Assembly (NCBI GenBank): GCA_025060675.1
Contig: JANXBI010000029.1
Location: forward strand, 1-19,227
Direction: 5' to 3'
Source of the DNA: Candidatus Caldatribacterium sp.
GTDB taxonomy: Bacteria; Atribacterota; Atribacteria; Atribacterales; Caldatribacteriaceae
Length of the DNA: 19,227 nucleotides
Shown here: in pieces, positions 6,755-13,418 of the stretch
Position numbering within the stretch: the stretch's first letter is position 1
Layout of the letters: every line of letters starts with the position of its first letter
The notes under the pieces: model-generated
What the model was told of the DNA's origin: nothing
Database searches by the model: none
The model's input: only the letters and a program-made list of their open reading frames with translations
Translations under genes and position numbers: made by a program

Positions 6755-6841
6755 TGGTGCCGGGCGCGGGATTCGAACCCGCACGGGCGAAAACCCACTA
6801 CCCCCTCAAGATAGCGTGTCTTCCTATTCCACCAGCCCGGC
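6755..6841 (-). tRNA. tRNA-Leu (anticodon GAG)
   Basis: 87 nt on the minus strand including an encoded CCA (6755-6757). The acceptor stem GCCGGGC (6835-6841) pairs with GCCCGGC (6759-6765), the discriminator is A, and the T arm is GCGGG-TTCGAAT-CCCGC. The anticodon stem is CTATC/GGTAG with the loop TTGAGGG, giving anticodon GAG (reads CUC and CUU). A long variable arm (TGGGTTTTCGCCCG region) confirms a class II Leu tRNA. It heads the secE operon, where tRNA-Trp is the more common neighbour. Confidence 0.97.
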
Positions 6842-6850
6842 TCGAACGGA

Positions 6851-6879
6851 ATTATACCAGGGAGGATAGGCTTCGTCAA
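6851..6879 (-). promoter_or_regulatory. Promoter of tRNA-Leu / secE operon (P1)
   Basis: On the minus strand TTGACG (6874-6879), a 17-bp spacer and TATAAT (6851-6856), with TGG before the -10 giving an extended -10. One mismatch from consensus overall. Start is predicted about 3 nt before the tRNA 5' end. The -35 lies 15 bp after the kinase stop codon. Confidence 0.92.
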
Positions 6880-6894
6880 CGAGCAGAGCAAAAT

Positions 6895-8052
6895 TCAAGA
6901 GGATTCCTTTCGTGGGAGGGAAACCTCAAGAGCCACTCGATTTCCCTGCGTCCGCAAGCGTATTTCTCCGCCACTCTCCTCCACAATTTCTCGCACAAGA
7001 TACAATCCTACACCTTTCCCACTACCCCCTCGAGGGGGAGCACTCGTAGGATCGAAAAACCATCGCAAGAACTCTGCATCAGGCAAAGAGGCAGTATTAG
7101 CAACCATAAGGAAAAGGCCAGATTCTCCACACGTAACGGTGATTTCGACTTCTCCACCAGAAACACTGAAAGTGCAAGCATTAGCTACAAGATTCGTAAG
7201 GAGTACAAAAGCTTCTCCCTCAGAGAAAGGGAGAAGACAGGCAACATCCACCCCTTCGGCACGTACAACGAGAGAAACATCTCCTCTCTTTGTTCTCTGC
7301 TCGTCGATAACTCTCTTGAGGATGGCAAAAAATGTCTCACAAGAAACGGGACTTCTCTGACCATCAAGGATAAAGCTCAGTTTCTGCATTTCTTTGATGG
7401 TGTTTTCAAGGCGGTGTATCTGTCGCTCCATCCGAGAAAGAACCTCACTATCCACTGGCATGCCTCCCTCGAGAGTACCTATATACCCAGAAAGCACCGT
7501 AAGTGGTGTCCGTAACTCATGCCAGAGAGCCGTAAGGAAGTACCGAAGGTTCCGGAGCCTTTGCGTCTTTTTTCGTTCGTCTTCGAGGAGAAGCAGACGG
7601 TGTTCCCCAAACGTGACGGGGGAGAGAGTAAATCCCGACTGAGGAACAGCAACAGGTCCCTCCGAAGAAAACGCATGAAGGAGCGCCTCTCCGAAAACCG
7701 GAATCTCAAAAGCCCAAACCTCCTGCACACCCTTTCCTCGAAGACCAACACTTCGGGAGAATACCTCGTTTAGGAGTATTCGAGTATCCCCAGGCACCAA
7801 AAAAGCCCCACCAATCCCAAGACGATCAAGCAACGTCAAAATCCCCATAAACCATCGTTTTTCCTCTTCTACACCCTCTGCAACCGCATGAAGAGAGGTA
7901 CGCAAGTTCCCCTCAGAGGATCGACCGAAGAAGAGGTACGGCAGCACACGAATACGCTGCAAGAGGAAGAACTGCCCCACGAAGATGCCCAAAAGGCTTC
8001 CAATGATGAGAAAGAGAAGTTCACGAAGGCTCAAAAGAGTATCCCACTCCAC
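6895..8052 (-). CDS. Sensor histidine kinase (PhoR-like, single TM segment)
   Basis: 385 aa. One transmembrane helix (about 11-31) sits close to the N-terminus with almost no external part, as in short PhoR proteins. A poorly conserved PAS-like stretch (about 66-157) follows. The HisKA domain carries the phosphoacceptor His178 in ALWHELRTPLTVLSGYI, and the HATPase_c domain has its N-box at 287-291 (NLVAN) and a G-box at 343-350 (GSGKGVGL). The usual DxGxG of the G1 box is replaced by ANTASLPD (318-325), so the Asp that contacts adenine is missing. The kinase may have altered ATP affinity. The start is a GTG (8050-8052) inside the end of the response regulator gene, a 32-bp overlap typical of coupled two-component genes. 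A TTG six codons on is an alternative. The signal is unknown. Confidence 0.92.
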   Translation of the reverse strand: MEWDTLLSLRELLFLIIGSLLGIFVGQFFLLQRIRVLPYLFFGRSSEGNLRTSLHAVAEGVEEEKRWFMGILTLLDRLGIGGAFLVPGDTRILLNEVFSRSVGLRGKGVQEVWAFEIPVFGEALLHAFSSEGPVAVPQSGFTLSPVTFGEHRLLLLEDERKKTQRLRNLRYFLTALWHELRTPLTVLSGYIGTLEGGMPVDSEVLSRMERQIHRLENTIKEMQKLSFILDGQRSPVSCETFFAILKRVIDEQRTKRGDVSLVVRAEGVDVACLLPFSEGEAFVLLTNLVANACTFSVSGGEVEITVTCGESGLFLMVANTASLPDAEFLRWFFDPTSAPPRGGSGKGVGLYLVREIVEESGGEIRLRTQGNRVALEVSLPRKESS

Positions 8053-8713
8053 GAACCGTCACAATCCATTGCCCTCTTGAACCAAGCTTTTTCCTGAGGT
8101 GGGCAATATACACATCCACCACTCGGTCAGTCACAAAAGCATCTTCTCCCCATACCTCATCGAGAATCGTCTGCCGAGTCACAATCCGCCCTCGATTCCG
8201 AACCAACAACTCAAGCAAACGGAACTCTCGAAAAGAGAGGGGAATTGTCTCTTTGCCGATTGTAACGGTGAGATTCTCCGGAACGAGCACCATATCCCCA
8301 ACCTGGAGGGTGTGTCCACCCAACGAAGAAGCCGTCACCCTTCGCAGAACTGCTCGAATGCGGGCAAGGAGCTCCCGAGGGTGAAAGGGCTTCGTCACGT
8401 AATCATCCGCGCCCATCTCAAGACCTGAAACAATATCCATGGGGTCATCCTTCACCGTGAGCATGATGACCGGAATATTCCTGAAGCGCGGATGGTTCTT
8501 CACATAATGGAACACCTCAAAACCTCCAATTCCAGGAAGCATAAGATCGAGGAGGATAAGCTGCGGCGAGAGGCTCTCCATCGCTTTCAGAAAATCCTCT
8601 CCGGTGAGGAAGTGGTGCACCCGATACCCCTCTTTCTCAAGGAAATACGTCACAAATTCCGCAAGATCCCGTTCATCCTCGATGTAAATGATTTCGGTCC
8701 CCATCGTGGCCAC
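8021..8713 (-). CDS. Response regulator, OmpR/PhoB family
   Basis: 230 aa. The receiver domain (7-122) shows the acidic pocket E12-D13, the phosphoacceptor D56 in LILLDLMLPG, T86 in IMLTVKDD and K108 in VTKPF. The C-terminal winged-helix domain (about 130-228) has LSFREFRLLELLVRNRGRIV, VDVYIAHLRKKLG and VRGVGYSF, the OmpR/PhoB signature. It should be phosphorylated by the adjacent kinase and bind direct repeats. The start is either the GTG at 8711-8713 or the ATG at 8702-8704. The promoter -10 is so close that the message has almost no leader. A recognisable Shine-Dalgarno is absent before either start. Confidence 0.94.
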   Translation of the reverse strand: MATMGTEIIYIEDERDLAEFVTYFLEKEGYRVHHFLTGEDFLKAMESLSPQLILLDLMLPGIGGFEVFHYVKNHPRFRNIPVIMLTVKDDPMDIVSGLEMGADDYVTKPFHPRELLARIRAVLRRVTASSLGGHTLQVGDMVLVPENLTVTIGKETIPLSFREFRLLELLVRNRGRIVTRQTILDEVWGEDAFVTDRVVDVYIAHLRKKLGSRGQWIVTVRGVGYSFEPS

Positions 8714-8721
8714 CGATACCT

Positions 8722-8727
8722 ATTATA
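8722..8727 (-). promoter_or_regulatory. -10 box of the response regulator/kinase operon
   Basis: A perfect TATAAT on the minus strand, only 8 bp upstream of the first in-frame start codon. Transcription would begin around 8715, giving a leaderless or nearly leaderless mRNA. No good -35 is seen. Confidence 0.5.
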
Positions 8728-8816
8728 CCTGAGCGCTTCTGGAAAAGGGAAAGCCCTCGACATGCCTCGAATCGTTGGAAACACACATGCACCTAAGCTC
8801 TGTACCGCTCCGTATG

Positions 8817-8874
8817 GTACGCGAAGTGACGTTTCAGGTAGACCAAACACCACAGAAGAGTTCTGTACGCGAAG
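8817..8874. repeat. Pair of 10-bp direct repeats before the MFS promoter
   Basis: GTACGCGAAG occurs at 8817-8826 and again at 8865-8874, 48 bp apart. The second copy lies in the spacer and -35 zone of the MFS promoter. The repeats fall in the 200-bp gap between the divergent response regulator and MFS genes and could be a regulator site. Confidence 0.4.
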
Positions 8875-8882
8875 AAATGGGA

Positions 8883-8888
8883 TATAAT
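8883..8888 (+). promoter_or_regulatory. -10 box of the MFS-pseudopilin operon
   Basis: Perfect TATAAT 28 bp upstream of the MFS start codon. The best -35 (TTCTGT at 8861-8866, 16-bp spacer) is poor. It probably serves all five plus-strand genes through 13418, since no promoter-sized gap follows. Confidence 0.55.
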
Positions 8889-8916
8889 ACTTCTGCAAGC
8901 TTTTTTGGGGGATTCT

Positions 8917-10098
8917 ATGGTTCAGCGATTCCACCGTAATATCCTTATCACCGGGCTTACATCGCTTCTGACTGATGTAAGCACCGAAATGGTGTATCCT
9001 GTGCTTGCCCTCTACCTCAAAGCCTTAGGTGGAGGGGTGCTCACCTTAGGGGCCATTGAGGGTATAGCAGAATCCCTTGCTTCACTTCTTCGAGTTTTCT
9101 CAGGAGCCCTTGCGGACCGAATGGGGAGGAGGAAACCTCTGGCGATTCTTGGCTATGGCCTTTCAAGCATTGGGAAGGTTCTCTTCCTCTTTGCTTCAGG
9201 ATGGTCTTTCGTCCTCTTTGGGAGAGTTGTAGACCGTTTCGGCAAAGGGATTCGTACCGCTCCTCGGGACGCTATGATTTCCGAATCAGCTACGCAGGAT
9301 ACGCAGGGGAAATCCTTTGGCTTTCACCGTGCTCTCGATACACTGGGTGCAACTTTAGGCATTGTAGTGACCTACCTTCTTCTTGCACGTTTTCAGAGGG
9401 GAAGTATACAGGAGAACCTTTCGATGTATCTTCCTACCTTTCGCCTCATTATCCTTGTGAGTCTTATCCCTGCATTCCTTGGTGTTGCTGTCCTTTTCCT
9501 CAGCGAAGAAACAGGTAAGAAAAGGAAACTCTCTCAAACCTCTGCTCTCTTTTCGTGGAAAAACCTTGACCTCCGGCTTAAGGTGTTCCTCCTTGCCACC
9601 CTCATCTTCACCTTAGGGAATTCTTCAAACCAATTCATTCTCCTTCGGGCTGCAGAGAAAGATGTAGGATTTACCCCCTCAACAGTCACGCTCCTCTACC
9701 TCCTCTACAACACTATCTATACCTTCGTGTCTTACCCAGCGGGGGTGCTTTCAGACCGTCTGGGGAGAAAGTGGGTTCTTGTGGGAGGGTTCCTTCTCTA
9801 TGCTTTTTCCTATTTCTTCATTGGGCTTGTGCCCCGCTACATTGTCTTTGCTATGCTCCCATATGGTTGCTCCAGTGGCATGACCGAAGGAGTTGGAAAG
9901 GCGTTCGTTGCCGACCTCACAAAAGAACAAGAACGGGCAACGATTCTTGGGCTTCACGCAACCCTCCTTGGCATTGGGCTTTTTCCTGCCTCGCTTCTTG
10001 CTGGAGTTCTCTGGAATGCCTTTGGACCAGAGATGCCGTTCCTCTTTGGAGGAAGCATGAGCCTTGGTGCTGCGATACTCCTTACCTTTTGCCTTTGA
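8917..10098 (+). CDS. Major facilitator superfamily transporter
   Basis: 393 aa from the ATG at 8917, with GGGGGA 4 nt upstream. A TTG four codons earlier lies within the T tract and ribosome site and is less likely. The protein is hydrophobic throughout with 12 probable TM helices. The MFS loop 2-3 signature is GALADRMGRRKPL (about 60-72), a second motif DRFGKGIRTAPRDA follows TM4, and the mirrored loop 8-9 motif is SDRLGRKW. The GKGIRTAPRDA motif marks a group of MFS proteins often annotated as multidrug or unknown-substrate exporters. No substrate can be given. It is the first gene of the plus-strand run and ends 9 bp before the SAM hydrolase gene. Confidence 0.92.
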   Translation: MVQRFHRNILITGLTSLLTDVSTEMVYPVLALYLKALGGGVLTLGAIEGIAESLASLLRVFSGALADRMGRRKPLAILGYGLSSIGKVLFLFASGWSFVLFGRVVDRFGKGIRTAPRDAMISESATQDTQGKSFGFHRALDTLGATLGIVVTYLLLARFQRGSIQENLSMYLPTFRLIILVSLIPAFLGVAVLFLSEETGKKRKLSQTSALFSWKNLDLRLKVFLLATLIFTLGNSSNQFILLRAAEKDVGFTPSTVTLLYLLYNTIYTFVSYPAGVLSDRLGRKWVLVGGFLLYAFSYFFIGLVPRYIVFAMLPYGCSSGMTEGVGKAFVADLTKEQERATILGLHATLLGIGLFPASLLAGVLWNAFGPEMPFLFGGSMSLGAAILLTFCL

Positions 10099-10107
10099 GG
10101 TGAGACC

Positions 10108-10920
10108 ATGAAACTTGTGGTCCTCCTTACCGACTGGGGAACGAAAAGCTACTACCAAGGTGTGGTAAAAGGGGTTATTAAGCAAATCGCTCCTGAAGTA
10201 GAGGTCATTGACCTCACCCACGATATAGAACCTTTCTCGGTGCGGGAAGCTATGCACGTCCTTTTTCGGGCATATCGTGATTTTCCGCAAGGCACGGTCT
10301 TTATGTGTGTCGTGGACTATGGCGTGGGGACAGAACGAAAGGCCATTGCTCTCGAAACAAAAAGTGGGTACTTCTTCGTGGGGCCGGATAACGGTCTTTT
10401 CACCCTGGTGGCAGAGGAAGACGAAGTCCTTCGTATCGTGGAACTGAAAAACCCTGAATACTTCTATAAGCCCATTCCTTCTTTCTCCTTCCATGGTCGA
10501 GACATTTTTGCCCCAGTAAGTGCCTTTATCGCAAAGGGTATGGACTTGAGCGTTTTCGGAGAGAGGCTGGAGAAACTTGCCCTTCTGCCGTACGAAAAGG
10601 CGCGAAAAGAAGGCAAAAAAATTTTCGGAGAGGTGGTATTCTTCGACCGATTTGGGAATGTGGAAACGAATATCCCGGGAATATTATGCGAAGAACTAAA
10701 GTTTGGAAGTGTAGTGGCGATATATTGGAATGAAAAAGTACGGGTCGCAAAATATAGCCGTACTTACGGTGATGTTCCTCCAAAACAGCTTCTTATCCAT
10801 ATAGACAGCTCTGGGTTTCTTGAAATCGCGATGAACAAAGGCAACGCCCGAGAAGAAATGGACCTTGCAGGCGGAGAGAGCATAGTGCTTTCCCTGAAGG
10901 AGGGGAGCGATGAACTCTAA
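10108..10920 (+). CDS. SAM hydrolase (adenosine-forming), DUF62 / SAM hydroxide adenosyltransferase family
   Basis: 270 aa, usual length. This family splits S-adenosylmethionine with water into adenosine and methionine; the same fold includes fluorinase and chlorinase. Motifs are LLTDWGTKSYYQGVVKGVI (6-24, adenosine pocket Asp8), DLTHDIEPFSVREA (35-48), VDYGVGTERKAIALE (69-83), FVGPDNGLFT (90-99), FHGRDIFAPVSA (128-139) and the C-terminal DRFGNVETNI (180-189). The catalytic Asp-Arg-His set is present as D70, R77 and H129. The usual VDPGVGT has Tyr71 in place of Pro. No halide-specific loop is evident, so water is the likely nucleophile. GAGGTG precedes the ATG. It overlaps the first pseudopilin gene by 11 bp. 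Confidence 0.92.
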   Translation: MKLVVLLTDWGTKSYYQGVVKGVIKQIAPEVEVIDLTHDIEPFSVREAMHVLFRAYRDFPQGTVFMCVVDYGVGTERKAIALETKSGYFFVGPDNGLFTLVAEEDEVLRIVELKNPEYFYKPIPSFSFHGRDIFAPVSAFIAKGMDLSVFGERLEKLALLPYEKARKEGKKIFGEVVFFDRFGNVETNIPGILCEELKFGSVVAIYWNEKVRVAKYSRTYGDVPPKQLLIHIDSSGFLEIAMNKGNAREEMDLAGGESIVLSLKEGSDEL

Positions 10921-11440
10921 GCACGGTGATAAAGGAACGACCTCATTTGAGGTTGTAATGCTTCTTGTCTTTGCGGGGTTTTTCGTTGTCTATTTTGCTC
11001 CACTCTTCTTGAAGTTCCTCCAGGTTCGTGCAAGCACCGATTACTTTTCGCAGGCCATAGTCCTTGGGCAGGACATCATGGAACGAATCCGAGGAAAAAG
11101 TTTTAACCCCGGCGGTTACCTCGAGCTTCGTCAAAGAGTAAATACTGAAGACAAACCTTATTGGACACTAGCTGAACTGAAAGGATTTCTTTACGGCAGT
11201 GCCCCGAATGAGGCCATTCCCTTACCTGTCCCACCGGAGGCTGAAGAACTTTCACGCATCGTCATAAGAAGCCCTCAAAGCGACATGCTTGTGGTAGAAG
11301 TGGAAATCAGATGGAAAGAGCCTTCCAAAGTACCCTCTCCAAGCCTCCAAACTTCTCCAAACCTCCCAACTCGTTCGTACAGAATAGCTACTCTTATGTA
11401 CGAAAAGGGAATTCGAGAACTCCGGCGAGGTGGATTATGA
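10910..11440 (+). CDS. Type IV pseudopilin, PilV/GspI-like
   Basis: 176 aa. It begins with a short charged leader and a prepilin peptidase site: cleavage after Gly9, Glu at position +5 (E14 in GTTSFEVVMLLVFA), then a hydrophobic helix to about 32. The following QAIVLGQDIMERIRGKSFNP resembles the region after the N-terminal helix of PilV and GspI minor pilins (the LAQ..ME.IR pattern). The rest is a variable globular part ending in basic residues. An AAGGAGG site lies inside the SAM hydrolase end, and the ATG overlaps that gene by 11 bp. It should be a minor component initiating a type IV pilus, DNA-uptake or type II secretion pseudopilus. No assembly ATPase or platform gene is in the window. 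Confidence 0.8.
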   Translation: MNSKHGDKGTTSFEVVMLLVFAGFFVVYFAPLFLKFLQVRASTDYFSQAIVLGQDIMERIRGKSFNPGGYLELRQRVNTEDKPYWTLAELKGFLYGSAPNEAIPLPVPPEAEELSRIVIRSPQSDMLVVEVEIRWKEPSKVPSPSLQTSPNLPTRSYRIATLMYEKGIRELRRGGL

Positions 11441-11973
11441 AAAAGGGCGCCTTGGGGACAACGCTTATCGACGTTGTCATAGCTGTGACGGTTACTAGTT
11501 TATCCATTGTGGCTCTTGCAGGGCTCTTACAAGGAATAGGCGTCGGAGGTAACAACATTCCCAGAAGTAGCACCTCCGGAGGGGACAACATTCCCCTTGT
11601 AAAGCAGCAGGTTCTTGACCAAATTAACCTTTTTGTCGTGCGATTTTCAAGAGACGTTCGGGGAGCATTAAATCTAAGCATTCAGAACGATGGCAGTGCC
11701 ATTATCTTGGGAGGAAAAAGGAGCATCGCAAGATACGAGTATGACCCTGTGTCTTCTACAATTAGAAAAGATGGTGTTCCTGTTCTTCGGGGGGTTTCTA
11801 GAAGAACAGAAGGGAATACCCAGCTTCCCATTTTTAGGCAAGACAATGACTCTATCGTCGTTAATTTCGTGGTTCAATATTTACCCCAAAGGAGATCTGG
11901 TCCAAAAGGGCTTGAAGAATATCCTTTTTCCCTTGTGGTTCAAAGACGAGCATTGCCTTCCTCATCACCTTAG
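11437..11973 (+). CDS. Type IV pseudopilin, PilW/GspJ-like
   Basis: 178 aa from the ATG at 11437, which overlaps the previous stop (ATGA) and has GAGGTGG upstream. A frame extending 42 codons further back is not used. The leader is MKKGALG, with cleavage after Gly7 and then TTLIDVVIAVTVTSLSIVALAGL. Position +5 is Asp12 instead of the near-invariant Glu. A Gly/Ser/Asn-rich stretch follows (33-50), then a globular part with VDP-like strands: RSIARYEYDPVSSTIRKDG and IVVNFVVQYLPQR. GspJ/PilW proteins share this YEYD..S..I pattern. It is the middle of three minor pseudopilins. Confidence 0.75.
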   Translation: MKKGALGTTLIDVVIAVTVTSLSIVALAGLLQGIGVGGNNIPRSSTSGGDNIPLVKQQVLDQINLFVVRFSRDVRGALNLSIQNDGSAIILGGKRSIARYEYDPVSSTIRKDGVPVLRGVSRRTEGNTQLPIFRQDNDSIVVNFVVQYLPQRRSGPKGLEEYPFSLVVQRRALPSSSP

Positions 11974-11987
11974 GAGGGGAAATTGAT

Positions 11988-13418
11988 ATGTGGAAGAAAA
12001 AAGATGCTACCAGAGGCTCAACGTTTCTGACTTTTCTCATAATGACTACGTTGTTTGTCGCTTTCCTGGGAGCCGGTCTGAATCTCTTCATAGGCGGACA
12101 AAAGCGTGCCGCGTCAATAGGTCAGAGGAATCAAGCATACTACCTTGCCGAAGCTGGAATTGAAGAGGCACTGCGAAGACTAAAAGAAAGCGGGTGTACC
12201 ACAATCAGCCCAACCTCGCTCCCCTTTCCATCCCTCTCTCCCATAGGGACTTACCAATACCGCGTAAACCCTGGTGAGGGCAACAGTGTAACCATTACAT
12301 CAATAGGACGAGTAGGAGGGAAAGAGGTTAGGCTCCATGTTACTGTGCTGTGCGCCCCCCCATCGGGGGATACGCCAACTGCCTCACCCCAACCTACGCC
12401 TACTGCTTCACCCTTGCCAATTCCACCGCTTGATATGGCCGTCTTTGCAAGTCAATCAGTTACCTTGGGGGGGAGCGCTCAGATCTACGGGAATGTGGGC
12501 ATAAACGGACGTCCTGGAAGCATCGTTTTAAATGGGAATCCAAGGATTTTCGGCACTGCTTACGTTGGTCCTTCTGGTAATGAAGGCGCTATCCAGCATC
12601 CAAGTTGGCAGAGCCTGCAGTACTTTATTCAAGGAGGCTCTGGGGTTCTTGATAACACCAGAACATACCAACTTCCTCCTTTTCCAACGTTCCCTACCCT
12701 GACAAATAAAGGAAACTTCACCGCAGGTTGGTGGCCATCTCCACCGTACTACATCACTGAGGATGGTCAGTACAACAAGCTGGAGGTCAAAAGCACGCTT
12801 ATCATCAACGTGGGTAATGATAAGAATGACAAGAGAATTCTACGGGTTAAAGAACTTAGTGTAACAGGTAGCGGCAAGATTATCCTTAACGGAAACGGGA
12901 AACTCATTCTTTACGTCGACGAAAAAATCACCCTTGAAAACGGCGGTGGGGTGAACGTCGATAATAACAATAACCCGAAAGATGCCTCAAAGATCTTCCT
13001 GTACTTCAAAGGTTCCAATCTCAACCTTCCGAATGATGTCCGTTTTGCGGGGAACATCTATGCCGAATCGGCAAACATTACCATCAGCAACAGTGGCAAG
13101 GTTATCGGCAACATTCTTACTGGTGGCAACCAAGTCACCATCGATGGTGACTCCAGTGCTTACGTTCGCGCGGTTTACGCCCCCAATGCAGGGGTAAAAC
13201 TCCAAGGAAGCGGAAAGGTGAAAGGGGTTATCATCGCAAAGACGTTCTACGCTGATGGTGGCACATCGGTGACATTCCAAGTTCCATCCCAGGAAATTGT
13301 CGACTGCTTTGTCGAGTTCTTCGGTAGTAACAACCCTCAAACTACTCCTACACCTTCACCCCAGGAACAGATCCAAATCCCCAAGACTATCACTGAGTGG
13401 GTTGAGGAACAGAGTTGA
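11988..13418 (+). CDS. PilX-like pseudopilin fused to a C-terminal beta-helix (DUF7305-like) domain
   Basis: 476 aa. The N-terminus has a basic leader, a likely cleavage after Gly10, a TM helix (about 12-36) and AYYLAEAGIEEALRRL (50-65), the hallmark of PilX-type minor pilins. Position +5 is Thr15, as is common in PilX. A small beta domain (about 80-122) leads to a Thr/Pro/Ser linker (124-147). A large domain of short repeated strands rich in Gly and Asn follows (about 150-445): GNVGINGRPG, GKIILNGNGKLILYVDEKI, GNIYAESANITISNSGKVIG and GSGKVKGVIIAKTFY. This predicts a right-handed beta-helix like bactofilin or the DUF7305 proteins found behind PilX in Gram-positive and thermophile pilus loci. 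The protein is probably a tip adhesin or coat. TAGGAGGGG precedes the ATG. The 3' end overlaps the convergent kinase gene by 29 bp. Confidence 0.85.
   Translation: MWKKKDATRGSTFLTFLIMTTLFVAFLGAGLNLFIGGQKRAASIGQRNQAYYLAEAGIEEALRRLKESGCTTISPTSLPFPSLSPIGTYQYRVNPGEGNSVTITSIGRVGGKEVRLHVTVLCAPPSGDTPTASPQPTPTASPLPIPPLDMAVFASQSVTLGGSAQIYGNVGINGRPGSIVLNGNPRIFGTAYVGPSGNEGAIQHPSWQSLQYFIQGGSGVLDNTRTYQLPPFPTFPTLTNKGNFTAGWWPSPPYYITEDGQYNKLEVKSTLIINVGNDKNDKRILRVKELSVTGSGKIILNGNGKLILYVDEKITLENGGGVNVDNNNNPKDASKIFLYFKGSNLNLPNDVRFAGNIYAESANITISNSGKVIGNILTGGNQVTIDGDSSAYVRAVYAPNAGVKLQGSGKVKGVIIAKTFYADGGTSVTFQVPSQEIVDCFVEFFGSNNPQTTPTPSPQEQIQIPKTITEWVEEQS

Noticed and set aside
6661..6891. N-terminal extension of SecE through the tRNA
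   Set aside because: It would translate the tRNA-Leu gene. The GTG at 6658-6660 gives a normal SecE.
9751..10494. Long minus-strand frame of 247 codons
   Set aside because: Antisense to the clear MFS and SAM hydrolase genes; Lys/His-rich composition typical of a shadow frame.
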